Made by a program: the position numbers and the translations under genes. The notes under the pieces were generated by a model. The model searched no databases. It saw only the letters and a list, made by a program, of their open reading frames with translations, and had not been told where the DNA came from. This document shows, one piece after another, positions 1-7,128 of a stretch of DNA of 43,122 nt. Numbering within the stretch: position 1 is the first letter of the stretch; every line of letters begins with the position of its first letter. This DNA is from a virus: positions 1 through 43,122 of IMG/VR virus record IMGVR_UViG_3300005577_000052; one strand, written 5' to 3'.

Positions 1-100
1 CCCGGCCGGTCGCCAGCAGATGGTGTCCGAGCTGTACCAGCAGGGCATGATTTCCCAGGAGACGGCCAAGACGCTCATCGGCTGGCCCGACCTGGACAAC
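1..100. repeat. terminal direct repeat, left copy
   Basis: These 100 bases are identical to 43023-43122. The repeat lies inside the portal coding frame, and joining the ends restores one uninterrupted frame. That is the expected signature of a circular assembly with a k-mer overlap. A true physical terminal redundancy is less likely, because it falls mid-gene and is a round 100 bases. Confidence 0.97.
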
Positions 101-526
101 GAGCTCAATCTGGAGACGAGCGCCCAAGAGTACGTGGACGCGCTCATTGATACGTACCTGGACGCGGACCCCGACACTTGGGACGCCATGTCGTACCAGG
201 CGCCCGAAGGCTACCTGCCGAACAAGCCGGCCGCGCTCCTTCGCTTCTCGAGCGCCCTGTTCAAGGCGCGCACCGACCAGTTGACGCTGCCCAAGGAAGA
301 GAAGGCCAAGGCGCAGTTCAACATGGACCTCCTGATCCGTTGGATCAAAGAGATGGACGGGCTACTCAATCCGCCCGCGCCCCCAGCCGTTCCGGGCGCT
401 GCAATGGGACCGCCCGGACTTCCCCCAGGCGGACCGTTGCCGCCCGGGGCACTACCCCCGCCGCACCCGGGCATGTTGCCGCCTGGGATGGCGCCGCCAC
501 CGGCCGCCCCGATGGCAGCCGCATGA
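1..526 (+). CDS. portal protein, C-terminal part (gene wraps the contig ends)
   Basis: This is the 3' part of the portal gene that begins near 41596. The frame enters at position 2 and ends at the TGA at 524-526. The segment holds a helical stretch (DLDNELN, then KARTDQLTLPKEEKAK, a region consistent with the portal crown) and ends in a tail of about 50 residues made almost only of Pro, Gly, Ala and Met. Such low-complexity portal tails are probably disordered. The next gene is the scaffold-like protein 8 bases downstream, the usual portal-scaffold-capsid order. Confidence 0.85.
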   Translation, partial: PAGRQQMVSELYQQGMISQETAKTLIGWPDLDNELNLETSAQEYVDALIDTYLDADPDTWDAMSYQAPEGYLPNKPAALLRFSSALFKARTDQLTLPKEEKAKAQFNMDLLIRWIKEMDGLLNPPAPPAVPGAAMGPPGLPPGGPLPPGALPPPHPGMLPPGMAPPPAAPMAAA

Positions 527-534
527 GAGAATGA

Positions 535-1569
535 ATGCCCGACGAAGCCGCAGCCGTACAGCTACCGCCCGCAGACCAGCCCCCGCCCGTGCCGCCCGCG
601 CAGAAGCCATTCGCTGAGCGCTGGGCGGCCGTGGAAAGCACGGTCACTGACGACGCGGACGAGTCGCCCGAGCAGCCAGCGGGCGAGCCTGCGAAGCCGG
701 CCAAGGCAGTCGACCCGAAGGAGGCCAAACGGGCACAGCTGAAGGCCCTGGCGGATGAGCTCGGCCTCAAGCTGGACGATGCTGGCGTCACCATCGAGGA
801 GCGCGCCGAATGGCGACGGGCCAAGGCACGCGAGAAGCAGCGTCTCGAAGCTGAGCGCGCCGAGTGGGAAAAGACCAAGTCGCTCACGCCTGAGGAAAGG
901 GCGGCCGCCGAGCGTGGTCAGGCGCTGATTGCGCTGCTCGAGGCTGGCGATCCGCATGGGTTCGCTGAGAAGGCTGGCTTCAAGGACTGGAACGACCTTC
1001 AGCACAACTTCCTCAAGCGCACAGCGGACCCGAACTACGCCGAGCTGCGCAAGCTGCAGCAGGAGCTTGAGGCGCAGAAGGCCGAGAAGAAGAAGGCCGA
1101 GGAAGAGGCCAAGCAACGCGCCGAGAGCCAGACGAAGCAGGAGGCCATGAACAAGTACATGGACAACCTGTCGACTCAGTGCAAAGCGAGCAAGAACCCG
1201 GTGGTAGCCGCGTTCGGCGACGATCCGCTGTTTTTGCAGGCGGTATTCCAGATTCAGAAAGAGAACTGGGACCCGGAGCTGCAGCAGACGGTCCCGGTCG
1301 AAGTGGCCATCAAGAAGGCCATGCGCGGCGCGAAGCAGGACCTGGAGAGCGAGCTGCGCATCATCTACGAACGCGGCAAGAAGGCGTTCGAGGTTGGCGG
1401 CGCGGCTCCGGCGAGTGCGCAGAAGAACAACGGCAAGAAGCCGGCGCCCAAGACGGCCGTTACCGGACCGAGCTCGGGCGGTGAGGGCGCACCGAAGCGA
1501 CCGGGCGAGATGTCCCAGCAAGAGTGGGCCTCGTACCGCGCCAAGCGACTGGCGGAAGCCGAGGACTGA
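535..1569 (+). CDS. probable capsid scaffolding protein
   Basis: This 344-residue protein lies between the portal and the major capsid gene, where short-tailed and many other phages encode the scaffold. The sequence fits: a Pro/Ala-rich acidic start (residues 1-60), then long Glu/Lys/Ala/Arg-rich helices with strong coiled-coil character (about 95-125 and 160-205, including EAQKAEKKKAEEEAKQRAES), a short more globular part (about 215-290), and a Pro/Lys/Gly-rich end. There is no recognisable protease domain. Scaffolds are poorly conserved, so the call rests on position, length and composition. The stop overlaps the next start by one base (TGATG). Confidence 0.7.
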   Translation: MPDEAAAVQLPPADQPPPVPPAQKPFAERWAAVESTVTDDADESPEQPAGEPAKPAKAVDPKEAKRAQLKALADELGLKLDDAGVTIEERAEWRRAKAREKQRLEAERAEWEKTKSLTPEERAAAERGQALIALLEAGDPHGFAEKAGFKDWNDLQHNFLKRTADPNYAELRKLQQELEAQKAEKKKAEEEAKQRAESQTKQEAMNKYMDNLSTQCKASKNPVVAAFGDDPLFLQAVFQIQKENWDPELQQTVPVEVAIKKAMRGAKQDLESELRIIYERGKKAFEVGGAAPASAQKNNGKKPAPKTAVTGPSSGGEGAPKRPGEMSQQEWASYRAKRLAEAED

Positions 1570-2111
1570 TGCGCATCGTGGTCATCGGCGGTCCGCGCAC
1601 CGGTAAGACCACGTACGCCACGAAGCTCGCGCGCCAACTCGGGGCGCACCTGGCCAGCACCGGCAAGCGCACTGAGGACGAATCCGGCCTGGTTTCGACG
1701 GACAACTACATGCGGCGCGCCAACTGGGGAACGCTGCCGGATGTGGTGCTGAAGGACCTGAAAAACAGGGAAAACTGGGTGCTTGAGGGCACGCAGGCCG
1801 CGCGCGTTCTGCGCCGAGCACTCAAGGAAGACCCGACGTTCAAGGTCGACAAGGTCCTCGTGTTCAACCGCCCGTGGGTAGCTCGCAACACGGGGCAAGA
1901 GGCCATGGCCAAGGGGGTGAAAACCATCTTGAAAGACATGGCGCCGCTTCTGGAAAAGGCCGGCATTGAGGTCGAGCACATGACCCCGCCTCAGATGACC
2001 GAGGAGGACTGGCGGGAGCACCGGTCCGAGAAGCTCGCTGAGGCCGCCTGCCAAGATATTGGCACCGCTGCTATTGCATTGGCAGAGCCTTCGGAGCAGA
2101 ATACGGACTGA
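1569..2111 (+). CDS. P-loop NTPase/kinase-like protein between scaffold and capsid genes
   Basis: The protein has 180 residues starting at MRIVVIGG; an upstream in-frame start at 1524 lies inside the scaffold gene and is not favoured. A clear Walker A motif, GGPRTGKTT (about residues 7-15), follows a first hydrophobic strand, as in nucleotide kinases and small NTPases. Further on, NWVLEGTQAARVL and KVDKVLVFNRPW look like the Walker B-side strands of kinase-like folds. The substrate is unknown. Its tight coupling to the scaffold (TGATG) and its place upstream of the capsid gene suggest co-expression with the head, but a role in assembly is only inferred. It could instead be a cargo gene. Confidence 0.65.
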   Translation: MRIVVIGGPRTGKTTYATKLARQLGAHLASTGKRTEDESGLVSTDNYMRRANWGTLPDVVLKDLKNRENWVLEGTQAARVLRRALKEDPTFKVDKVLVFNRPWVARNTGQEAMAKGVKTILKDMAPLLEKAGIEVEHMTPPQMTEEDWREHRSEKLAEAACQDIGTAAIALAEPSEQNTD

Positions 2112-2211
2112 AACGGCGTCCGTGCGCCTAATCACGAGTGCTGCCCGGGCAGCTTCCTACCCGCGAGACCGATAGCCAAACGGCTGTTCGCCGCGAAACA
2201 GGAAGCGTTCG
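2112..2211 (+). other. intergenic leader of the capsid gene with two hairpins
   Basis: This 100-base gap is long for this module, where most junctions overlap. It contains a perfect 14-base palindrome GCTGCCCGGGCAGC at 2140-2153 and a smaller hairpin (AGCC-N4-GGCT, about 2174-2185). An AGGAAG ribosome-binding site lies just before the capsid ATG at 2212. No T run follows the palindrome, so it is not a classic terminator. It may be an mRNA processing or stabilising leader that favours capsid expression. Confidence 0.5.
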
Positions 2212-3543
2212 ATGTTCAAAGCAGTACTCAACGATTTCGGACAGGCGGAAACGCTCTATGCCGACCCCGGCGTAGCGTTCGCTGGTTCAACCCTTTCCAC
2301 CTTCGATGCGCTCATGAAGGAGCGCTACATGGATTCGAGCATCGTCGAGAAGCTCGTTTATCCGGAAAATCCGCTGCTCGCGAAGCTCCAGAACTCGGGT
2401 GACACCGAGATGGTCGGCGACGTGATGCCGGTTCCCATCTTCACCGCTCTCCCTCAGGGCCTGTCCGGTGGCTTCACCACGGCGCAGACCAATGCGGGCC
2501 TCACCAGCGGCAACACCACTTCGTACAAGTGGCAAATCCAGGCCGGCGAGTACTACGGCGTCACGTACATCGGCGACAAGCTCATCATGGCGTCGCGCAC
2601 CAACAAGGGCGCGTTCCTGGCCAACAAGGAGATCGAGCTCGATGGCTTGTTCGAGCAGGCCGGCGAAAACATGTCCGTGTACCTGTGGGGCAACGGTGGC
2701 CAGGCCATCGGGCGCCGCGCGACGCTGAGCGGCAACGACGTCACGCTCGTTTCGGACATTGACGCGCAGAACTTCGAAGTCGGCATGAACCTGAAGGCCT
2801 CTTTGGCCGATGGTTCTACCTCGACCGATACTCAGCGCGGTGGCACGGCGGCGACGGTCACGGGCGTGAACCGCTCGACCGGCGTTGTGACGGCCACCAC
2901 GTGGGGCAACATCACGAGCTTCGCGGACAACGACTACCTGTTCCGTGAGGGCGACTTCTTCGGCGACCAAAGCGTCACGGTCATCAAGGGCGTTCAGGCG
3001 TTCTTGACGGCCAGCGACGCGCCGCCCGCTCTGTGGGGCATCACTGCCGCCCAGCGCGCGACGGACCCGCAGCGCTACGCCGGCTGCCGCGTGGCGTCCG
3101 GAACGGTCGCCGGCAAGACGTACGAAGAGCGCATCAAGATTCTGCTTTCGCAGATGACGGGTCGCTTCAAGGCCAAGGCGCCCACGGCCGGCTGGATGAA
3201 CCCCGAGGACTTCCAGGTGCTCGAGACGCTCATGTCCGCCCGCGGCGTGCGCCCTCTCGAGGACGACAGCACGAAGTTCGGTTTCATGAAGATCGACATC
3301 GCCACCGGTGCCGGCCGCATTCCGATCTACTGCGACCGCCACTGCCCCAAGGGCACGTTCTTCGCGCTGCGCATGGAGGATTGGGGCATCAGCTGCATGG
3401 GCGAACTGCTCCACTTCCAGAACGGCGACGGGATGGAAATCCTGCGCGTCTACAACAGCACGAACTACGAGGCGCGTCTCATCTCGTACCCGCTGCTCTA
3501 CAACCGCGCCCCCAAGAACAGCGGCCGCGTGCCCCTGACCTGA
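2212..3543 (+). CDS. major capsid protein
   Basis: This 443-residue protein directly follows the portal and scaffold genes and has the length and look of an HK97-fold capsid protein. It starts with an N-terminal helical arm (STFDALMKERYMDSSIVEKL), followed by a Gly/Thr-rich loop (GLSGGFTTAQTNAGLTSGN, about 82-105) that could be the E-loop. A long spine-like helix region rich in Glu/Leu (about 140-165, EIELDGLFEQAGENM) is followed by alternating beta segments and a C-terminal domain ending in RAPKNSGRVPLT. It starts at ATG 2212 behind a good AGGAAG site. There is no sign of a fused protease. The family assignment is inferred from position and layout rather than from a single diagnostic motif. 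Confidence 0.85.
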   Translation: MFKAVLNDFGQAETLYADPGVAFAGSTLSTFDALMKERYMDSSIVEKLVYPENPLLAKLQNSGDTEMVGDVMPVPIFTALPQGLSGGFTTAQTNAGLTSGNTTSYKWQIQAGEYYGVTYIGDKLIMASRTNKGAFLANKEIELDGLFEQAGENMSVYLWGNGGQAIGRRATLSGNDVTLVSDIDAQNFEVGMNLKASLADGSTSTDTQRGGTAATVTGVNRSTGVVTATTWGNITSFADNDYLFREGDFFGDQSVTVIKGVQAFLTASDAPPALWGITAAQRATDPQRYAGCRVASGTVAGKTYEERIKILLSQMTGRFKAKAPTAGWMNPEDFQVLETLMSARGVRPLEDDSTKFGFMKIDIATGAGRIPIYCDRHCPKGTFFALRMEDWGISCMGELLHFQNGDGMEILRVYNSTNYEARLISYPLLYNRAPKNSGRVPLT

Positions 3544-3549
3544 GGTCAC

Positions 3550-4041
3550 ATGCCCAGCTTTGGAGAAAAATACCAAGGTCCGTTCAATGCGTTCTTCCCG
3601 AAGGGGCAAAACGCGGCGTTCGGCGTGCATTCACTCCGGGCTATCGGGTCGGGCGTCATCGGTACTCGTACCCCGGCGTTCATGGCCTTTCAGTCCGGGG
3701 CATCCACCGGCCTCGTGCCGGCGACGGGCATCGCAAGCGGAGGCGTCCCGGACGTCTCCGCCACGCTGCTCGCCACCGGCGTCTACGATATCCGGTTCCC
3801 GCCGACCAAGAGCGTGGACATCAACGCGCAGGTCTACAGCTCGAGCGGCTTCGCCTTCCATGCCGCGGTGAACAACATCAGCGGCCCGAGCGGCTCTGCC
3901 CAGCTCGAGCTCCGGCGCGTGTTCAACAACGGCACGGGCCTCATCACCACGGCTTCCGGCCAGGGCTTCCTGCCCACCGGCAGCACGATCGCGCTCTCGT
4001 TCTTCGCGGCCCCGAACAGCGATGGCCTGGTGAATTTCTGA
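3550..4041 (+). CDS. small head-associated structural protein (decoration or head-fibre candidate)
   Basis: This 163-residue protein lies immediately after the capsid gene. It is almost entirely beta-rich, with Gly, Ser, Ala, Thr and Val, and shows repeated strand-turn patterns (STGLVPATGIASGG; TASGQGFLPTGSTIALSFF). It has no membrane segment or signal peptide. Decoration or cement proteins often occupy this place, but I recognise no family motif. Similar Ser/Thr/Gly-rich beta character is seen in the 155-residue protein at 15100, so the two may be related accessory virion proteins; that is only an impression. Confidence 0.5.
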   Translation: MPSFGEKYQGPFNAFFPKGQNAAFGVHSLRAIGSGVIGTRTPAFMAFQSGASTGLVPATGIASGGVPDVSATLLATGVYDIRFPPTKSVDINAQVYSSSGFAFHAAVNNISGPSGSAQLELRRVFNNGTGLITTASGQGFLPTGSTIALSFFAAPNSDGLVNF

Positions 4042-4235
4042 TGCCGAACGACTTCGAAGCTTTCGCCAAAACCGCTCTGGGGACCTCCGACCCGGAGCGG
4101 ATCGCCGCCTTCAAAGAGGCCGTCATGGCCTGCATGGAGACGGAGGAAGAGGGCGGCTACGAGGAAGAGGAAGGCGAGGGTCACGAGGACATGGCCAAGG
4201 GCAAAGGCCCGTCGCTTTCGAAGCTGTTTGGATGA
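4041..4235 (+). CDS. small acidic protein of the head module
   Basis: The protein has 64 residues and starts at the ATG that overlaps the previous stop (TGATG at 4039-4043). It has an N-terminal helical half (FEAFAKTALGTSDPERIAAF) and then a run of Glu and Gly (EEEGGYEEEEGEGHED) before a basic tail, KGKGPSLSKLFG. Highly acidic small proteins near capsid genes can act as DNA mimics or assembly chaperones, but no function can be assigned. The start is certain from the coupling; the longer open frame upstream is only an alternative frame of the capsid gene. Confidence 0.65.
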   Translation: MPNDFEAFAKTALGTSDPERIAAFKEAVMACMETEEEGGYEEEEGEGHEDMAKGKGPSLSKLFG

Positions 4236-4250
4236 AAGGGAGCACCGTGG

Positions 4251-5024
4251 ATGCGAACCGTCACGCTCGCGCAGTTGCGGCAGGACATTCAGAACCAAGC
4301 CGACATTGCCGGGCTTACGCAGCGCCACGGCCCGACCCTACTCACTCGCCTAGCTAACCAGAGCATCCAGCGGTTCCGCGAGAAGCTCTCGAACGAGGGC
4401 GCGCGGCACTTCCTCACGGTGGCGACCGGGACCATGCAGGCCGGCGCCACCTCGGGCTTCCCGTTCTACTCGCTGAACGCCGGCGCGCTTGCGTCCGGCA
4501 TCGTGCGTGTCTTCGGCGTGGATGTGAAGACCCAGGGCGGCTCATGGAAGCGCCTGGAACACACGACCTTCGAAGACCGGACCGTCTACGGTGGCGGTCA
4601 CCCGGCTTCGATCGGAGAGCCGCGCGTTTGGGCCGAGTACCAGACGACCACGCTGGCCATTCTCCCGCCGCCCGACCGCGCCTATGACTTCGTGGTCTGG
4701 TACCTGCCGGTCCTGAACGACCTGGCCGCCGACAACGACCGATTCGACGGCGTGAGCGGCTGGGAAGATTTCGTTACGTGGGACGTGGTCTGCCGCATCA
4801 TCGTGCGCGACCAGAACCCCGAGGCGTACCAGATGGCCGTCACGTACAAGGCCGAAATCTGGGCTGACATCCTGCGCAACTCCACGCGCGTGACCGGTGC
4901 GGGCGGCGCCGTGGTGGGCCGCGACTCGATGGGTGCCAAGGGCCACTACCGCCGGCGCGGTCTGCCCGGACAAGGCGACGACGGGCGCACCTTTGACGAC
5001 ACGTTTGACGACTCCTTTGGGTGA
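4251..5024 (+). CDS. head-tail adaptor/connector protein (gp4/gp11-like position)
   Basis: This 257-residue protein starts with a helical DNA- or portal-facing part (TLAQLRQDIQNQADIAG; LTRLANQSIQRFREKL) and then a beta-rich core with aromatic residues (EYQTTTLAILPPPDRAYDFVVWYLP). It ends in an Asp/Phe-rich tail, DDTFDDSFG. The pattern of an N-terminal helical bundle plus PPP-D-Y strand resembles adaptor proteins that close the portal in P22- and T7-type phages. Position between the head genes and the tail spike/nozzle genes agrees. The exact family is inferred. Confidence 0.65.
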   Translation: MRTVTLAQLRQDIQNQADIAGLTQRHGPTLLTRLANQSIQRFREKLSNEGARHFLTVATGTMQAGATSGFPFYSLNAGALASGIVRVFGVDVKTQGGSWKRLEHTTFEDRTVYGGGHPASIGEPRVWAEYQTTTLAILPPPDRAYDFVVWYLPVLNDLAADNDRFDGVSGWEDFVTWDVVCRIIVRDQNPEAYQMAVTYKAEIWADILRNSTRVTGAGGAVVGRDSMGAKGHYRRRGLPGQGDDGRTFDDTFDDSFG

Positions 5025-5026
5025 CC

Positions 5027-6745
5027 ATGGCCGTAAAGACTAGGGAACAGCTCCAGGCCGAGGCCGCTCAGATCGCAAACGAGACGGGCAAGCGCCTCAA
5101 CACGGCCTTGCGTGTCGGCAACGCCATGCGCGACATCATCGACTCGGCGCCGTCCGTGCTCGATGTGACCGGCTTCGGAGCGCTTACGACCGCTTCCGGA
5201 GTGGACAACGACGTCGCCATTGCTGCTGCCATCGCCGCAGCCTCAGCGGTCGGAGCGGACCTCTATTGGCCAGCTGGTACGTTCACCAGTGCCGCCAGCA
5301 TTGCGAGCCTGCACAGCGTGAGGCACCGCGGTCCCGGCGCAATCCAGCGCGGCGCCGATGTGTTCTACGTCGAGCCCAAGTCCAGCAGCTCGAATACGCT
5401 CTATGTCGCCGCCACGGGTAGCGCCGCGAACGACGGGCTCTCTTCGGCGCAACCGATGCGCGGGTTCCAGAACGCGATCGATGCGCTGAAGAACTACGGC
5501 CCGACGCTGGAGGGGACTTGGACGGTCCAGTTTGCCGCCGGCACCTACAACACCACCGTCACCGATTACGGCACCACGAATCGCGGTATCCGCAGCCGGA
5601 ATCCGATCATCCTGAAGGGCGCGACTGTCGGCGGTTACCCCAATGTCCCGACCACCATAGTCGCCTACACGGGCGGAACGGCACAGGGTTGGGCTTTCGT
5701 GGACTTCATGAACGTGGACATCCGCGACGTGAAGTTTCAGGACTTCACGACCGGTCAGGCCGTACTCGTGGAATACGGGTCCCGCGTCAAGCTGACCAAC
5801 GTCCACGGGTTCAACAACCTGTACGCGCTCTATGCTGCGCTCGGCGTCAACGCCGAGGTGGTGAGTGGCGTTTTCGACGCCAACAGCTTGGGCTCTGGAA
5901 GCCACGGGCTCATCGCGCTGGATGAGTGCTTTCTCCAGGTCGGGGTCACCGGAGCTGTGCCAACTGGCGTGGTCTGCAAGAACGCCGGGCAAGGTGTCGG
6001 CATCTACGAGGCCAGCTCGGCGCATGTGAACGCGACGCTCCAGGACAATGCTTATGGCGCGCGCCTGGACTCGAGTGCGCGGTGCAACTTCGACACGGCT
6101 GACTTCAAGCGCAACACCACAGCGGCGATTCGGCTCGGCGGCAACAGCAACGGGCAGAGCGATACGTGCACGTTCAATACTGGCGGCGCTGACGCGAACA
6201 CGCGCAATATCGTGGCCGGTGGCGGAGGCGTGGATTCGACGGTCGATGAGAATACGACCACGCCGCGCGTGTACCTCGGAACTCAGAACCAGGTGACGCA
6301 CACCGGTACCACGACGGAGACCGTGGTCGGCTCGTTCGCAGCCTTTCCGGCCAAGCGTTTTCCGCACACCTTCAACGTCTCCAAGATGCTCGAGGCTCTC
6401 TGCTTCGGCACCTACTCTGGCGCGTCCGGGATTCGGACCTTTCGCGCTCGCCTGCATACCACGGCAAGCGGCGGCGCCACCGGCACGGTGCTAGCTGCGG
6501 CGGTCGTGTCGGGCTGTCCCACCGGCTCGTTCCGCTATGACTTGCGCTCAAGCTTCGGAACCACTTCGCAGCGCGCGAACCTGGCGATCTACAACGAGGT
6601 CAACGGGCAGCACGCGATGGGCCACAACGAGAACAGCGTCGCGACCAACGACGGCTCGGATTGGTACGTGCTCATCACGGTACAGCTAGGCAGCAGCGGG
6701 GACACCGTCGTTTTTAACCATCGGGAGATGCGCATTTCCGGATGA
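5027..6745 (+). CDS. tailspike-like protein with right-handed beta-helix
   Basis: This is a 572-residue protein from the ATG at 5027; a GTG at 5021 overlapping the upstream stop would add two residues. After an N-terminal helical adaptor-like part (1-45), the segment VLDVTGFGALTTASGVDND is the typical head of pectate-lyase-fold tailspikes (normally DV.dFGA..dG..DdT.A). Many short Asn/Gly/Val-rich coils follow (about 120-420, for example GVFDANSLGSGSHGLIAL), as in parallel beta-helices with depolymerase activity. The last 150 residues form a separate beta domain (residues about 430-572). It probably binds or cleaves a surface polysaccharide. Catalytic residues cannot be read from sequence alone. 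Confidence 0.75.
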   Translation: MAVKTREQLQAEAAQIANETGKRLNTALRVGNAMRDIIDSAPSVLDVTGFGALTTASGVDNDVAIAAAIAAASAVGADLYWPAGTFTSAASIASLHSVRHRGPGAIQRGADVFYVEPKSSSSNTLYVAATGSAANDGLSSAQPMRGFQNAIDALKNYGPTLEGTWTVQFAAGTYNTTVTDYGTTNRGIRSRNPIILKGATVGGYPNVPTTIVAYTGGTAQGWAFVDFMNVDIRDVKFQDFTTGQAVLVEYGSRVKLTNVHGFNNLYALYAALGVNAEVVSGVFDANSLGSGSHGLIALDECFLQVGVTGAVPTGVVCKNAGQGVGIYEASSAHVNATLQDNAYGARLDSSARCNFDTADFKRNTTAAIRLGGNSNGQSDTCTFNTGGADANTRNIVAGGGGVDSTVDENTTTPRVYLGTQNQVTHTGTTTETVVGSFAAFPAKRFPHTFNVSKMLEALCFGTYSGASGIRTFRARLHTTASGGATGTVLAAAVVSGCPTGSFRYDLRSSFGTTSQRANLAIYNEVNGQHAMGHNENSVATNDGSDWYVLITVQLGSSGDTVVFNHREMRISG

Positions 6746-7128
6746 ACAAGCGCCCCTTCTTCCCCACCTCCGCCGCCGACCCTGAGGCACAGCGTCTGCT
6801 CAATGCAGCACGCGAGCTGATGGCTTTGGCGCTGGAGCGTGACATCGAGTCGGCGCCGCCGGTGTCGATGCCGAGTGGCAGCATCGTGGCGCTGAGCTTT
6901 GGTGTGCTGAACCGCGTTCGCCCGCCCTACGACGGCATTGCTGTGCTGCCGCCCATTCGCCCTGAAAACGTGAATGTTCCGCTCTACGTGGCCAAGACGG
7001 CGGCTACCGGCACGATGCGAACCCGCTCGGTTGAGTCATCCCTGAACGCATCGGCGACGGGCGCATCGCAGGCAGCGGCTGGCCTGCGCATTTTCATCAA
7101 CGACGGCTCTGCCTGGTGGGGCACCTGA
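6742..7128 (+). CDS. small unknown tail-region protein
   Basis: The 128-residue protein is coupled to the spike gene by an ATGA overlap and to the next gene by TGATG. It has an N-terminal helix with PEAQRLLNAARELMALALER, then Pro/Val-rich beta segments (MPSGSIVALSFGVLNRVRPP) and ends with INDGSAWWGT. There is no signal, membrane segment or known motif. Its place between the spike and the nozzle suggests a small tail-hub or spike-attachment part, but this is inference only. Confidence 0.5.
   Translation: MNKRPFFPTSAADPEAQRLLNAARELMALALERDIESAPPVSMPSGSIVALSFGVLNRVRPPYDGIAVLPPIRPENVNVPLYVAKTAATGTMRTRSVESSLNASATGASQAAAGLRIFINDGSAWWGT

Noticed and set aside
2140-2153. rho-independent terminator before the capsid gene
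   Set aside because: The palindrome is strong but no T run follows, so it is listed only as a leader hairpin.
2287-3630. 447-residue open frame on the minus strand
   Set aside because: It is the mirror of the capsid gene and is rich in Arg, Val and Ala as expected for a shadow. No ribosome site and no coupling.
3033-4235. 400-residue plus-strand open frame
   Set aside because: Only the last 64 residues (from 4041) look real. The front is an out-of-frame reading of the capsid and following gene.
5243-6457. 404-residue minus-strand open frame
   Set aside because: It lies fully opposite the tailspike gene, with shadow-like composition.
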